Notes: generated by a model not told the origin, from the sequence alone. Positions 24,046 through 33,500 are shown, counted from the stretch's first letter. The stretch: DNA of 64,000 nt from Candidatus Baltobacteraceae bacterium (GCA_036489885.1 DASXEW010000003.1:1-64000), one strand, 5' to 3'. A program made the numbers and translations.

Positions 24046-24846
24046 TCATCGTCGCACCGTGGCAGCGACTTCCGCTTCCCAAAACATCTTGAGGCCTTCG
24101 AGGGCGAGCGACTTATCGACGATTTGGACGATATTCGTGTTGTCCGCAACGATGTCGGCGAGGCCACCCGTCGCAATAACGCGTGCATCGGGTCCAAGCT
24201 GCTCCTTGAAGCGCGCGACGACGCCTTCCGTTTGACCGACGAAACCGTACACGAGACCCGATTGCAGTGATTCAGTCGTTTCGCGGCCGATCGGCGAGCT
24301 GGGCGGCTCGAAGGCGACCTGCGGAAGCTTTGCGGCACGCGCGACCAGCGCATCGATCGAGATCTGAATTCCGGGCGCAATCGCCGTCCCGAGAAATGCT
24401 CCGTCGCGCGAGATCGCCGAAAACGTCGTGGCCGTACCGTAACCGATCACGATCGCGGGCACGCCGTATTTTCCGCGGGCGCCGATAGCGGCTGCGAGCA
24501 TGTCGGAACCCAGCTCGTTCGGACGCTCGGTGCGCACTTCCATCAAATGCTGCGCGCGCGCGTTCAGCATGAGCGGATCGGATTTGAAATAACGCCGGCA
24601 GCAGTCGCGCAAGTCCCGATTGACTTGCGGAACGACGCTCGACATCGCAATTCCGCGAACCGCGCCGAGCGCAATCCCTTCGGAAGCGAAGAGCGAGGTG
24701 AACAGGACCCCGTATTCATCGCCGGTTCGAGGACGGATGGTCGTGACGCGCCACTGCGCAACCATTTCGAGTCCGAGTCCCGAGGCGGGCACGCCGTAGA
24801 ATCCGAGTTTCGTATCGGTGTTGCCGACGTCGATGCACAGCAGCAT
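24046..24846 (-). CDS. coaX: Type III pantothenate kinase
   Basis: First step of coenzyme A synthesis. Start ATG 24844-24846 (MLLCIDVGNTDTKLGFY) gives 266 residues. Phosphate-1 motif DVGNTDTKLG, the TGDEYGVLF segment, ERPNELGSDMLAAAIGARGK (GADR-type loop with Asp), the phosphate-2 motif GYGTATTFSAISRDG and the C-terminal VIATGGLADIV are all present. It lies next to coaBC, the later enzyme of the same pathway, with a 1-bp gap. Confidence 0.95.
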   Translation of the reverse strand: MLLCIDVGNTDTKLGFYGVPASGLGLEMVAQWRVTTIRPRTGDEYGVLFTSLFASEGIALGAVRGIAMSSVVPQVNRDLRDCCRRYFKSDPLMLNARAQHLMEVRTERPNELGSDMLAAAIGARGKYGVPAIVIGYGTATTFSAISRDGAFLGTAIAPGIQISIDALVARAAKLPQVAFEPPSSPIGRETTESLQSGLVYGFVGQTEGVVARFKEQLGPDARVIATGGLADIVADNTNIVQIVDKSLALEGLKMFWEAEVAATVRR

Positions 24847-24847
24847 G

Positions 24848-26059
24848 CTAGTTACGCTCTGCGCGGAGCGACTTGATTGCGTCCCAAAACCGCGTCGCCA
24901 GCTCGCGCTTGCGTCCGCGGCCGAGCGGAATGCGACCCGCATCGCCGTGCAAGAGCACAAGCTCGTTCTCGCCGGTGCCAAAGCCGCGCTCTCCGGCGAC
25001 GTCATTGACGGCGATCGCATCCAGGTGTTTGCGGCGCAGCTTCTCGCGCGCGTTCGTTTCGTGCGCCTGCGTCTCAGCGGCAAAGCCGATCAGGTACGTG
25101 CCGTTCTTCTGCCCGCCGATCGCGGCCAGAATGTCGGGATTACGAACGAGCGCGACGCTCTCGTCCGCTTCGCCGGCTTCCTTTTTGATTTTCTGCGCAT
25201 GCGCTTGGGCCGGACGCCAATCCGCGACGGCGGCCGCGGCGATGACGATCGTCGCTTCCTTGGCAAGCGGAACGGTGGCGTCATACATCTCTTGCGCGGT
25301 CGTCACGCGATGCGTGCGCGCCGCCTCGGGTGGATCGGCATTCGTCGGACCTAGGACGAGATCGACGACCGCGCCGCGCGCCAAAGCTTCGCGCGCAATC
25401 TCGATGCCGGTCGTACCCGTCGACGCATTCGAGATGAAGCGCACCGGATCGATCGGTTCGCGCGTCGGCCCCGCCGTGATGACGACGCGTTCGCCGCGCA
25501 GCTCATTTCCGCGCGCAACGACGGCTTCGATCGCCGCCAATATCTTCGACTCGTCGGCAAGCCGGCCGATGCCGTGCTCGCGCTCCGCGAGAAATCCTGA
25601 TTCCGGCTCGACGAACTCGATGCCGCGCGCTCGCAGCGTGCGCATGTTCTCGATCGTGGCTGCATTCATGTACATCGCCGCATTCATCGCGGGTGCGATG
25701 ACGATCGGAATCGTCGCCGCGAGCGCCGCGTTCGTCAGCAAGTCGTCGGCGATGCCTTGCGCGAGCTTGGCGATCACGTTCGCCGTCGCCGGCACGATCG
25801 CCATCACGTCGGCTTCGCGCACCAGCCGGATGTGCGGAATCTTTTCTTGCTCGTCCCACAGCGAGGTGTGGACGCGATTGCGCGTGAGCGCCGCAAACGT
25901 GAGCGGCGCAATAAAACGCTGAGCGTCGTCGGTCATAACGACGTTTACATCGGCGCCGCGCTGGACGAGCGTACTCGTCAACGCCGCTGCTTTGTACGCG
26001 GCTATCCCGCCGCATACACCCAGGAGAATTCTAATCGTGCTCGGCCTCCGCGCCTGCAC
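24848..26059 (-). CDS. coaBC: Bifunctional phosphopantothenoylcysteine decarboxylase/synthetase
   Basis: Joins cysteine to 4'-phosphopantothenate and decarboxylates the product to 4'-phosphopantetheine. N-terminal flavin domain: ILLGVCGGIAAYKAAALTST, PATANVIAKLAQGIADDLLT and IAPAMNAAMYMNAATIENM (the PXMNXXMW-type loop). C-terminal synthetase domain: VVITAGPTREPIDPVRFISN then ASTGTTGIEIA and LDAIAVNDV. The start is unclear: no ATG precedes ILLGV; GTG 26059 inside the FHA gene gives 403 residues with a plausible short leader. Any longer frame is shadow. Confidence 0.93.
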   Translation of the reverse strand: MQARRPSTIRILLGVCGGIAAYKAAALTSTLVQRGADVNVVMTDDAQRFIAPLTFAALTRNRVHTSLWDEQEKIPHIRLVREADVMAIVPATANVIAKLAQGIADDLLTNAALAATIPIVIAPAMNAAMYMNAATIENMRTLRARGIEFVEPESGFLAEREHGIGRLADESKILAAIEAVVARGNELRGERVVITAGPTREPIDPVRFISNASTGTTGIEIAREALARGAVVDLVLGPTNADPPEAARTHRVTTAQEMYDATVPLAKEATIVIAAAAVADWRPAQAHAQKIKKEAGEADESVALVRNPDILAAIGGQKNGTYLIGFAAETQAHETNAREKLRRKHLDAIAVNDVAGERGFGTGENELVLLHGDAGRIPLGRGRKRELATRFWDAIKSLRAERN

Positions 26060-26354
26060 CGGCTCGAATGACACGTAAGAGCGTCCGCCCGATCGTAAAT
26101 GGCGTGCCGATTTCCAGCTCCGCATCGCCGCTGAGCGGCTTGCCGCCCAGACGCGTCCCGTTGCGGCTTGCGAGATCCTCGATGTGCAAGCTGCCTTGGT
26201 CCGAAGCGTACAGCCGCGCATGCTTGCGCGAGACGTAGCGGTCGATCGTGATGCACGCGGTCGCGACGCGTTCGTCGCGGCCGATCGTGATCTCGTGATC
26301 GAACTCCCAGGTCTTGCCGTCCAGCGGCCCGCTCATGATCTCGAGGATGTACAC
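26031..26354 (-). CDS. FHA-domain protein
   Basis: Phosphothreonine-binding module; 107 residues, a single FHA domain. Motifs: WEFDHEITIGRDERVATACI, the GR followed by YVSRKHARLYASDQGSLHIE (S-x-x-H) and DLASRNGTRLGGKPL (N-G). No other domain or membrane segment. It lies between the YnbB-like gene and coaBC, overlapping the latter. Its kinase partner is not in the window. Confidence 0.92.
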   Translation of the reverse strand: MYILEIMSGPLDGKTWEFDHEITIGRDERVATACITIDRYVSRKHARLYASDQGSLHIEDLASRNGTRLGGKPLSGDAELEIGTPFTIGRTLLRVIRAGAGAEAEHD

Positions 26355-26363
26355 GTCGAAAAC

Positions 26364-27683
26364 CTACCGTTGCTCGCCCTTCTGTCCCTTCATAACTGCA
26401 TCGGCAGCAGCGATGGCTCCGAGGGCGACGTGCTCGGCGAGCGTCCCGCCTTGCAAATAGACTTGGAACGGCGGCCGCAGGGGGGCGTCGCAGGAAAGCT
26501 CCGCGGTCGATCCGGCGATAAACGCGCCGCTGGACATGATCACGGGATCAACGTACCCGGGAACCGCCCCCGGCTCCGGTGCGAAGCGCGCGTTGACGGG
26601 CAGCACGCGCTGCAGCCCACGCGCAAAGGCAATCAGCGCTTCCGGAGTTCCGAGCGTAATCGCTTGCACCATATCGGTGCGCGGTTCGCCGCCGCGCGGT
26701 TCGACCTCGAAGCCAAGCTCGGAGAAGAGCGTCGCCGCGAAATCGAGGCCGCGTAGCGATTCGCCGACGAGCGCAGGTGCCGAAAATAGTCCTTGCAGCA
26801 GCGCACGGCCAAACCCGAGCGTCGAGCCGAGCGCGTCACGCAAACCGGGCGCGTACAAGCGCGCTGCAGTTCGTTCGATGACGTCCTTCCGTCCGATCAC
26901 GTAGCCGCCGGCGGGCGCGAGGCCGCCGCCGATGTTTTTGATCAGCGAACCTGCGATCGCATCGGCGCCGACTTCGAGCGGCTCGCGTTCTTCGACGAAC
27001 TCACCGTAGCAGTTGTCGACGATGATCCGCGCGTTCGGAGAGAACGAGCGCACGACGTGCACGAGCTCTTCGATCTCCGCGATCGACATCGATGGGCGCG
27101 GATTGTAACCGCGCGAGCGTTGCACGAAGATCGTACGCGCCGGCGTCGTCGCGAGAACTTCCGCGAGCGCGCCGGGTTCGAAACGTCCGTTACCATCGAG
27201 CGCAACTTCCGCATATCCAATGCCTTGCGACGCAAGCGAATTCGGTGCGGACGTGAGCGCGTAATGCAGCGTGTCGTACGGACGTCCGGCTGCACACACG
27301 ATCGTCTCACCGGGTGCGGTGCAGGCCGAAAGCGCCGTCAGAATTGCGTGTGTGCCGCTTGCGAAATTCAAGCGTGCGAGCGCACGTTCGCCACGGAAAA
27401 TGCGCGCCAGCAACGCTTCGTAGTGCTCGCGTGCCGCATCGTCGTAGCCGTAGCCGAGCGTTCCGGCCAGATCTGATTCGGCCAGACCTTCTTTCAGAAA
27501 AGCGCCGATGACACGCATACGAATGCGCGCGCGCAATGCGACGTCACGCGGCTGCAGCATCGACGCCGCAGCTCGCGCAGCATGCGCTACCTCGGGCCCG
27601 CACGCGGCGTGCTCGAGGATCGCTTCTATGAGGTCGCTAGAGTTTTCGTATGACGGCTTCGACTCGGCCGACGATTGTAACAT
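26364..27683 (-). CDS. YnbB-like PLP enzyme (methionine gamma-lyase-related, PF06838)
   Basis: Fold-type I PLP protein of uncertain reaction; relatives are annotated aluminium-resistance protein or cystathionine beta/methionine gamma-lyase-like. The 439-residue protein has YGYDDAAREHYEALLARIFR, LARLNFASGTHAILTALSAC, VQRSRGYNPRPSMSIAEIEE, the PLP-site region IIVDNCYGEFVEEREPLEVG and ADAIAGSLIKNIGGGLAPAG with the Schiff-base Lys, and MVQAITLGTPEALIAF. Start ATG 27683 overlaps the lexA 3' end by 47 bp; no later start exists before conserved sequence. Confidence 0.88.
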   Translation of the reverse strand: MLQSSAESKPSYENSSDLIEAILEHAACGPEVAHAARAAASMLQPRDVALRARIRMRVIGAFLKEGLAESDLAGTLGYGYDDAAREHYEALLARIFRGERALARLNFASGTHAILTALSACTAPGETIVCAAGRPYDTLHYALTSAPNSLASQGIGYAEVALDGNGRFEPGALAEVLATTPARTIFVQRSRGYNPRPSMSIAEIEELVHVVRSFSPNARIIVDNCYGEFVEEREPLEVGADAIAGSLIKNIGGGLAPAGGYVIGRKDVIERTAARLYAPGLRDALGSTLGFGRALLQGLFSAPALVGESLRGLDFAATLFSELGFEVEPRGGEPRTDMVQAITLGTPEALIAFARGLQRVLPVNARFAPEPGAVPGYVDPVIMSSGAFIAGSTAELSCDAPLRPPFQVYLQGGTLAEHVALGAIAAADAVMKGQKGEQR

Positions 27684-28269
27684 CGTCCGCGTAAATTGGC
27701 GTCATAGAGCGGTTCTCCGGTTGGAGCCGGATCCGGCTCGGTTCGCGGTAGAAGCGCTTGACGGTTGCTTCCCCGTCAAGCATCGCAACCACGATCTCAC
27801 CGTTCTTGGCATCCGGCGACGGCCTCACGACAATCAGATCGCCGTCCAAGATCGCGGCGTCGACCATTGAGTCGCCGCTGACCTTTAAGATGAAGGCGTT
27901 CGGATCGCGGACGAAGCCGGTCGGCAGCGCGAAAGTGTCCTCCACGTTCTCAACCGCCGTGATCGGAACGCCGGCTGCGACCTTACCGACGATGGGCACG
28001 TGCGCGACTTGCCCGTTTTCGTTGCGTGCGCGCTCGAGCGGCCGTGAGGCGCTTCCGCTTGGGACGAGCGCCCGGGGCTTAGTCGGATCGCGTTTGAGCA
28101 ATCCGCGGCGTTCGAGCGTCTTGAGATGGGACTGGACGGTCGACGAGGACGAGAGTCCCACCCGTTCGCCGATCTCGCGGACTGACGGCGGATAGCCACG
28201 CTCGGCCGTAAAGGCGCAAATGACGTCGAGAATCCGCTGTTGTCGGTCCGTTGTAACTGTTTCCGGCAA
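27637..28269 (-). CDS. lexA: SOS repressor LexA
   Basis: Represses DNA-damage genes until RecA-stimulated self-cleavage. The 210-residue protein has an N-terminal winged helix (ILDVICAFTAERGYPPSVRE then IGERVGLSSSSTVQSHLKTL), the cleavage site Ala99-Gly100 in GKVAAGVPI, and the Ser134 (SGDSMVD) and Lys171 (EATVKRFY) dyad. The helix-turn-helix is of the Gram-positive type that recognises CGAAC-N4-GTTCG, and such sites occur in its own upstream region. The gene is divergent from a small LysM-protein gene. Confidence 0.97.
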   Translation of the reverse strand: MPETVTTDRQQRILDVICAFTAERGYPPSVREIGERVGLSSSSTVQSHLKTLERRGLLKRDPTKPRALVPSGSASRPLERARNENGQVAHVPIVGKVAAGVPITAVENVEDTFALPTGFVRDPNAFILKVSGDSMVDAAILDGDLIVVRPSPDAKNGEIVVAMLDGEATVKRFYREPSRIRLQPENRSMTPIYADDVTIVGRVEAVIRKL

Positions 28270-28280
28270 AAGTTCCCCCC

Positions 28281-28324
28281 TGTGTCATCCCGAGCGTAGG
28301 CGCAAAGCGCCGTAGTCGAGGGAC
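28281..28324. repeat. GTCATCCCGAGCG-type palindromic repeat in the lexA leader
   Basis: GTCATCCCGAGCGTAGGCG at 28284, then GCGCAAAGCGC as the loop side and CGTAGTCGAGGGACA. It lies in the untranslated leader predicted for lexA, about 12-55 bp before the start codon. Confidence 0.85.
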
Positions 28325-28395
28325 AGAGATAAGTGCCATGCAGCTGGCACGACAGCGGCCTACGGTAGGGTCAGACTGGCCGCTCAATTGCTTTC

Positions 28396-28424
28396 ACCAT
28401 ATCAAGAACCGGGTAAAAAGGCAA
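28396..28424 (-). promoter_or_regulatory. Predicted lexA promoter
   Basis: On the minus strand a -35-like TTGCCT (28419-28424) is followed after 17 bp by a -10-like TATGGT (28396-28401). The SOS box at 28422-28435 overlaps the -35 by three bases, which would give autoregulation. Predicted by eye only. Confidence 0.55.
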
Positions 28425-28435
28425 ACATACGTTCG
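28422..28435. promoter_or_regulatory. SOS box 1 (Gram-positive type)
   Basis: CAAACATACGTTCG matches the CGAAC-N4-GTTCG consensus with one mismatch. It lies between the divergent promoters of lexA and the LysM gene, overlapping the lexA -35 and ending 8 bp before the -35 of the LysM gene. Confidence 0.8.
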
Positions 28436-28443
28436 AAGAAGTC

Positions 28444-28473
28444 TTGACGGCAAGCAAGCGGCCGAGGTACAAT
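28444..28473 (+). promoter_or_regulatory. Predicted promoter of the LysM gene
   Basis: TTGACG (28444-28449), 18-bp spacer, TACAAT (28468-28473): close to a housekeeping sigma consensus. It is bracketed by two SOS boxes, so LexA would block it from both sides. The expected transcript starts near 28480. Confidence 0.75.
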
Positions 28474-28481
28474 CTTGGGGA

Positions 28482-28495
28482 CGAACAGACGTTTG
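28482..28495. promoter_or_regulatory. SOS box 2 (Gram-positive type)
   Basis: CGAACAGACGTTTG matches CGAAC-N4-GTTCG with one mismatch. It sits just downstream of the -10 of the LysM gene, over the expected transcription start, a classic repressor position. Confidence 0.8.
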
Positions 28496-28521
28496 CCACT
28501 ATATATAGCGAGGACAAAGTA

Positions 28522-28809
28522 ATGTTGGCGACCCGAAAGACCCGATTCACCCTGATGCCGCTGATCGCGCTCGGGACCTTGAGTCTGGCAGTCTCGATCC
28601 CAACTCTCGCGAGCGGCCATCTTTACGCCGCAAGCCCGCAGCGCTACGAAACGGTCGTAGTGAAGCGCGGCGACGACCTCTGGACGCTGGCCGCGGCCAG
28701 GACGGCCTCCGGTAGCGACGTGCAAGCCACGATCGACCGCGTCATGGCCGACAATCATCTCGACACCGCCACACTGCAACCGGGACAGCAGATCCGAATC
28801 CCGATCTAA
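28522..28809 (+). CDS. Small LysM protein, YneA-like SOS cell-division inhibitor candidate
   Basis: In Bacillus, YneA is a LysM protein that halts division during the SOS response and lies divergently to lexA. Here a 95-residue product starts at ATG 28522 with GAGGAC upstream, has an N-terminal hydrophobic segment (FTLMPLIALGTLSLAVSIPT) and a C-terminal LysM domain (RYETVVVKRGDDLWTLAAAR ... LDTATLQPGQQIRIPI). Divergent placement and two LexA boxes around its promoter support the same role. The YneA assignment is by analogy of layout and domain, not by strong sequence identity. A + strand terminator follows. Confidence 0.8.
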   Translation: MLATRKTRFTLMPLIALGTLSLAVSIPTLASGHLYAASPQRYETVVVKRGDDLWTLAAARTASGSDVQATIDRVMADNHLDTATLQPGQQIRIPI

Positions 28810-28831
28810 ATCGTCGCCGTGTGATGGTTAA

Positions 28832-28862
28832 CGGGCCGCGTAAGCGGCTCGTTTTCTTTTTG
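28832..28862 (+). terminator. Rho-independent terminator after the LysM gene
   Basis: GGGCCGC-GTAA-GCGGCTC forms a short GC-rich stem-loop followed by TTTTCTTTTT. It lies 22 bp after the LysM stop codon. Confidence 0.85.
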
Positions 28863-28865
28863 CGA

Positions 28866-29096
28866 CTAAGGCCGTCGCACGATCACGACGTTATGTCCGC
28901 TGTGGCGATCGAGGAAGTTCAGCGCCTCGTCCATCCACGTATCGAGTCCTGATTGCAGATGACGCGCGACTTCTTGCACGACGTGCTGTTTGTTGCGCAA
29001 CCAAACCAGCTCGGAGCGCGTCGTCGCCGGCCAAATCGTATCCTCACACTCTTCACAGTGATAACCGTGTTTCACGTTGCAGCGCTTCTCTAGCAA
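28866..29096 (-). CDS. Small hypothetical protein with a possible zinc site
   Basis: Unrecognised. A 76-residue frame (MLEKRCNVKHGYHCEECEDT ...) contains Cys6, His13/Cys14 and Cys17, a possible metal site, followed by an amphipathic helical half (HVVQEVARHLQSGLDTWMDE). It lies between two terminators, convergent to the LysM gene, and begins just after the terminator of the next operon, so it would need its own promoter, which I cannot point to. Amino acid use looks protein-like, but there is no independent support. Confidence 0.45.
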   Translation of the reverse strand: MLEKRCNVKHGYHCEECEDTIWPATTRSELVWLRNKQHVVQEVARHLQSGLDTWMDEALNFLDRHSGHNVVIVRRP

Positions 29097-29098
29097 AC

Positions 29099-29134
29099 GA
29101 AAAGGGCCCGGCCGAAGCCGAGCCCTTTGTTTTG
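29099..29134 (-). terminator. Terminator after the lipoprotein/receptor operon
   Basis: On the minus strand AAAGGGCTCGGC-TTCG-GCCGGGCCC is followed by TTTTCGTTT: a strong stem with a stable TTCG loop. It lies 13 bp after the lipoprotein stop codon. The flanking A tract on the other side makes it possibly bidirectional. Confidence 0.9.
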
Positions 29135-29147
29135 TGTCCTGGTGTCT

Positions 29148-30578
29148 CTACTTGACGGGCGCCTTTGCCTTGAGTGCAGCGGCCGGCATGCGGTGGAGCG
29201 CTCTTCCAAGCTTCCGCGCATGAAGCAGCGGCAGGTTGGCGTTGCAGTCACCCGCTGCAGCGATCGTGCAGGTAGCTGTCGAGATCGACAGGTCCGCACT
29301 TCCCGCCGCGCCGAGCAACGTCGGCGAGGTCTTCCCGCTGCTGCTGGCTGCTTGCGTACCGTATTGCAACTCGTAGATCGGGTAATCAGCGTAGACCACT
29401 TGCGTGACTATCTGATCGCCCGCGGCAGTCGAGGTACAAGCCGGCAGCGTACCGCCGATCACGCATCCGGCCGGATTCGGCCCGATCGTGTCCGACAGCG
29501 TGCACACGAGTCCGGTGCAGCCAATGCCGTTACCACCGTTGACGGCCTCCAACGTGTAGTAGATTCCGCCCCCGCCACCGGCCGTAGCCGCCGCGGGGTA
29601 GTCGATGACTTCGACAAGCGCTTCCGTCCATGCGCCGGCCGGCGGCACAAGAGTGACGGTTCCGCCGCCGGTGCCATCCGGAACGAATCCCGGAGCAGCT
29701 CCCGCCGTTCCAAGATCAACAACGCCGGGCAACGCGAACGACCCCGATGCAGTCGTCGTTCCGGAATTCGCCGGAATACTGACTGAGAGACCGTACGTTC
29801 CGGCAGCCGCTGCGGGTGCCGGCATCATGAACACGTCGATGCCCAAGCTAATGCCGTTACCGACATCGTCTGAGTCAAAGGCAATGTTCTGCCCGTTGCT
29901 GTCTCTGCTGTACTGGATCGCCGGCGGACCGCCCCACGCTGCGTCGAGCTGGTTCGGATCGCAAGCCGGCGCCGTTGCGCAGCCCGCGTTGACCGTATCC
30001 CAGAGCGGCACGGGGTAGGGATTGACCGAGAACGGCGTACCATCCGACCCCGGGCCGATGATGCCCAGAAGCGCGGCGTAGTCACCCTGTCCAACGGAGT
30101 TGTACGGTTCAAGCCCGAGACCGAAAACGCCGCCGGATTGGCCGAACGTCGTTTGCGCAGTGCCTCCGCAATTGAACGCTGAGTTCTGCGTGGTGCTCGT
30201 GATTGTCGTGGTGGTCTCCGCCGTCGCAGAGCCGAAAGCCGCGGTCGAGCAGGGATCAAAACCCTCGACCGAGCCCGAGGCATCCGCGCTTCCGGCGGCG
30301 ATTGCCACCGGAAGCGTGATGGTCGGAGAGTTCAGCAGCGTACCGCTGCCGCCAGGCAACGTGCTGCCGGCCGGCTGACGGTACGTCGTAACCACGTTCA
30401 GACCGCCGTTGGCAGTACCGAACAAGTTAACCGTACCGACAGCAAACTGCAGAACGTTGCTGGGGATGCTGGCATGGTTAGTTGGTGCGGGTGCATTTGA
30501 TCCATTTGCCGACCCGCATCCGACGAGAGCGAACGAAGCGATCGCCCCTAATGCAATGAGCTTGTTGATATTAGTCAT
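29148..30578 (-). CDS. Secreted lipoprotein paired with a TonB-dependent receptor
   Basis: Unknown function; probably surface- or periplasm-exposed. Start taken at ATG 30578 (MTNINKLIALGAIASFALVG then Cys21), a good lipoprotein signal; an in-frame ATG at 30590 adds four residues. The 476-residue protein is rich in Gly, Ala, Ser, Thr and beta-branched residues, with several Cys pairs (DPCSTAAF, CTGLVC, CTIAAAGDC). It follows the receptor gene almost without gap, so both come from one mRNA, like SusC/SusD-type pairs, although it does not resemble SusD helical repeats. A terminator follows. Confidence 0.75.
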   Translation of the reverse strand: MTNINKLIALGAIASFALVGCGSANGSNAPAPTNHASIPSNVLQFAVGTVNLFGTANGGLNVVTTYRQPAGSTLPGGSGTLLNSPTITLPVAIAAGSADASGSVEGFDPCSTAAFGSATAETTTTITSTTQNSAFNCGGTAQTTFGQSGGVFGLGLEPYNSVGQGDYAALLGIIGPGSDGTPFSVNPYPVPLWDTVNAGCATAPACDPNQLDAAWGGPPAIQYSRDSNGQNIAFDSDDVGNGISLGIDVFMMPAPAAAAGTYGLSVSIPANSGTTTASGSFALPGVVDLGTAGAAPGFVPDGTGGGTVTLVPPAGAWTEALVEVIDYPAAATAGGGGGIYYTLEAVNGGNGIGCTGLVCTLSDTIGPNPAGCVIGGTLPACTSTAAGDQIVTQVVYADYPIYELQYGTQAASSSGKTSPTLLGAAGSADLSISTATCTIAAAGDCNANLPLLHARKLGRALHRMPAAALKAKAPVK

Positions 30579-30590
30579 GCGCCATTCCAT

Positions 30591-33500
30591 TTAAAACGAC
30601 CGCGAATAATAGACTTGGAGATAGAAGGGCTGTTGTGGCCCCACCGATGCTCCGCTGGTGTAGTTGGCATTCGAGAGCAAATATCCACCGTTGGTGAAGG
30701 CATTTGCCGCCGAGGGAATCACTGGGACGCAGCCCCGATTTCCAGCTCCAACCTGATTCGCGCATGAACCGTAGTTCGTCTGCGGTCCCGATATGCCCGT
30801 GGCTACCGGTTGGTAGTACGGGTTCACGATCGGAATCGTGTTGACGAACGCGTTGCCGAAGAGGTTGAACATCTGGACACCGATGGTGTTACGCGACCAC
30901 TTGTACTGCAACGTAAGATCTGCGTTCAAATTGAAGTGTGAAAGCAGACTTCCGCTCGCGACGCCAAGGCCGACGCCGCGGTTTGCCGCGATGTTCGGTT
31001 GAAGCGCGCTGCCCGGGTTCGCCGGATCGTAGTAGTTGGTCGCAATCGCGGCTCCCGGAGAGCCGATGAGGCTGCCCGTGTTGCCGAGACCGCTGCTGAC
31101 GGCCGGACCGAAATCCACCTGCGGGATATTCATGTTCGTGCCGTTCGCCAGCGTCGCCGCAACGTAGTTGCCCAAGTTGTACGGATAGCCGACGTTCATC
31201 TGAAGTTGTGGGCTGATGCTGAAACCGTTCTTGAAGTTCTCAACGCCGCCGATGCGGATCGAGAACGGTGAGACGAAGTCAGCGCGGTACAGATCGCCGA
31301 GTGCGACTGACGGCGGCGGAATGATCGGGAACGCGTTTTCGTAGCTGGTGAACGGCTCAGTCGTCGTTAGGACGTTCTGATACGTTGCAGCGAAGAAACC
31401 GGAGAATCCGACAGCCCGCTGTGGCGTCGTAAGGTCGAACTCAACTCCGCTCGTCTTTTCGTAACCTTCGTTTGTGGTTGCGAAGATACCGAGCACCGGA
31501 TTGATGATCGTACCGATCGGCAGCCCTGAGCCCGTTCGCACGAACGGCGAGAGCCGCAGACCCCAACCATTCGTGAAGAGATGGTTGTAGCTGAAGTCCC
31601 AGTTATTGTAGATAGCCGGAGCCGAGTTGCCGGCGTCCGGCGCCTCGATGTTGTCGCCTTCCCAATATAGGGCTTGCGCGTAGCTCTTGCAGTTCCAGGT
31701 GGTCGTTGCCAACCAGCCGCACTGCTGGACACCGTTCGCCGGGACGTTCAGATACGGTTCGTATCCGTACATACCGAACGGGGTGCCGGCAAACTGCGCG
31801 TCCGCGAAGACCGCGGAGCGGCCGTAGCTGAAGCGCAGCGAGTCGTTCGAGCCCATCTCATACGAGACGGACATGCGCGGCTCGGCCACCGTCGGGGATA
31901 GGAAGTTCGATCCCCAGGACGAGTTGAGGACGTCGAACGGATTGTTGATCGGAACCGTCGAGCCCGCGGCCACGCCGTAGGCGATACAGGAACCCGAGCA
32001 GATACCGCTCGCCGGCGGCCCTTGCCCCGGCAGCGAGTTGGTCCAGTGCGTGTTCTGCCCTTCCTCGCGGAAGCCGACGTCGAAGCGCAGACGGTCCGTT
32101 GGATTGTACTGGAAGCGAATACCCATGCCGTAGTTTTGGAAGATGGCATTTGTGTAGTTGATGCCCCAGTTCGGAATACGCGGCAAGCAGTTCGACGCGT
32201 ATCCGGCCGGAACCGCAACCGACGAACAATCCCGCTGCGGTATGTTAACCGCGTTGGCTCCGAAGTAGTTGTAGACGTAGCCACCCGGCAGCCAGTCGCC
32301 GATGAACGGCGCATTGGCAAGGCCGCCCGGATCGAGTCCGGTACCGTAGACCATGTAGTCCGGGTTGACGTTGTTCCAAACCGGGCGAATGAAATTGTAC
32401 TGACCGTTCAGCGTAACCGTTAGGTTCGAGCCGAATTGATGCAGCAAGTCCATGTTGACGCCCGAGGTCGGACCACCGACGCTACTCGTTTCGCCAACGC
32501 CGCCTGCGCCGTTAGCCCAAGCGCCGAGTGTGTGGGTGTCGTCGCTGTCGGACAGCGTTTCCCAGTTGTAGTACCGCAGCGCTAGGTACGTATTGGAGCT
32601 GAGGTTGTTGTCATATTCCAACTTGAGGAAACGCGTCTGGTTCGAGAACAGCTGCTGCGGCGACGTCGCCAGCGTGTTCGTTGCCGGCACGCCGGGAGCC
32701 AGGCCGACGAGTCCCGAGTACTGCGCTGGCGTTAGGGCCCCGCCGGTGACGCCGGCTGCGATCGCATAACCGAACGAGTTCTGCGTTGTGAAGTCGTACG
32801 GATAGTATGTATTGTCGAGCGCAGTCGACGTCAGGAACCCCTGCTGCGAGGTATTCATATAGAGCACTTGCAGCTGTTGGCTGTTGTCCTTACCGAACTT
32901 GAAGAAGAAGTTGTTGAGCAATTGGTCGTTCCGCAAACTCTGAGTTGGGAACGCAGCCAAGTATGCTTGCGGCGTACCGCCCGAATAACCGTAATACGGC
33001 GTCAGGCGCTCACCGTTGTATGAGATGTAATCCGAGAAGCGATTGTCGGGAGTCGAAAAGCCGTAGTTGATGCCGAGCTGGTGATCGAAATTCGGACCAC
33101 CGACACCGAGAAACAGCTCGCCGGAACCCGGACCGCTGCCGCGCTGCGGGACGATGTTGATGACGCCCGCGCCGACGCCGGCTTGCGTTGCGTCCGCAGC
33201 ACCTTCGACGACTTGAACGTTACCGACGCCGTTCATAAGTCCGAACGAACCATTTCCGTTAAGGAACGGCTCGCGGAACGGAACGCCGTCCATCTGATAT
33301 CCGACTTCCCAGGCCGCCGCACCGCGGATCGTCACCTGGGTCGAGTACGCCATGCTGTTGTTGGTCAGGGTCACACCCGGAACCGACAAAAGCGCCGCAT
33401 TTTCGTTCGACGAGTATTTGTTACCGGTCGATTGAACTATTTGCGTTTGGTTGATCGTATATTGATCGGTGGTTTGCGTCGGTTGGTATGCACTCGAAAC

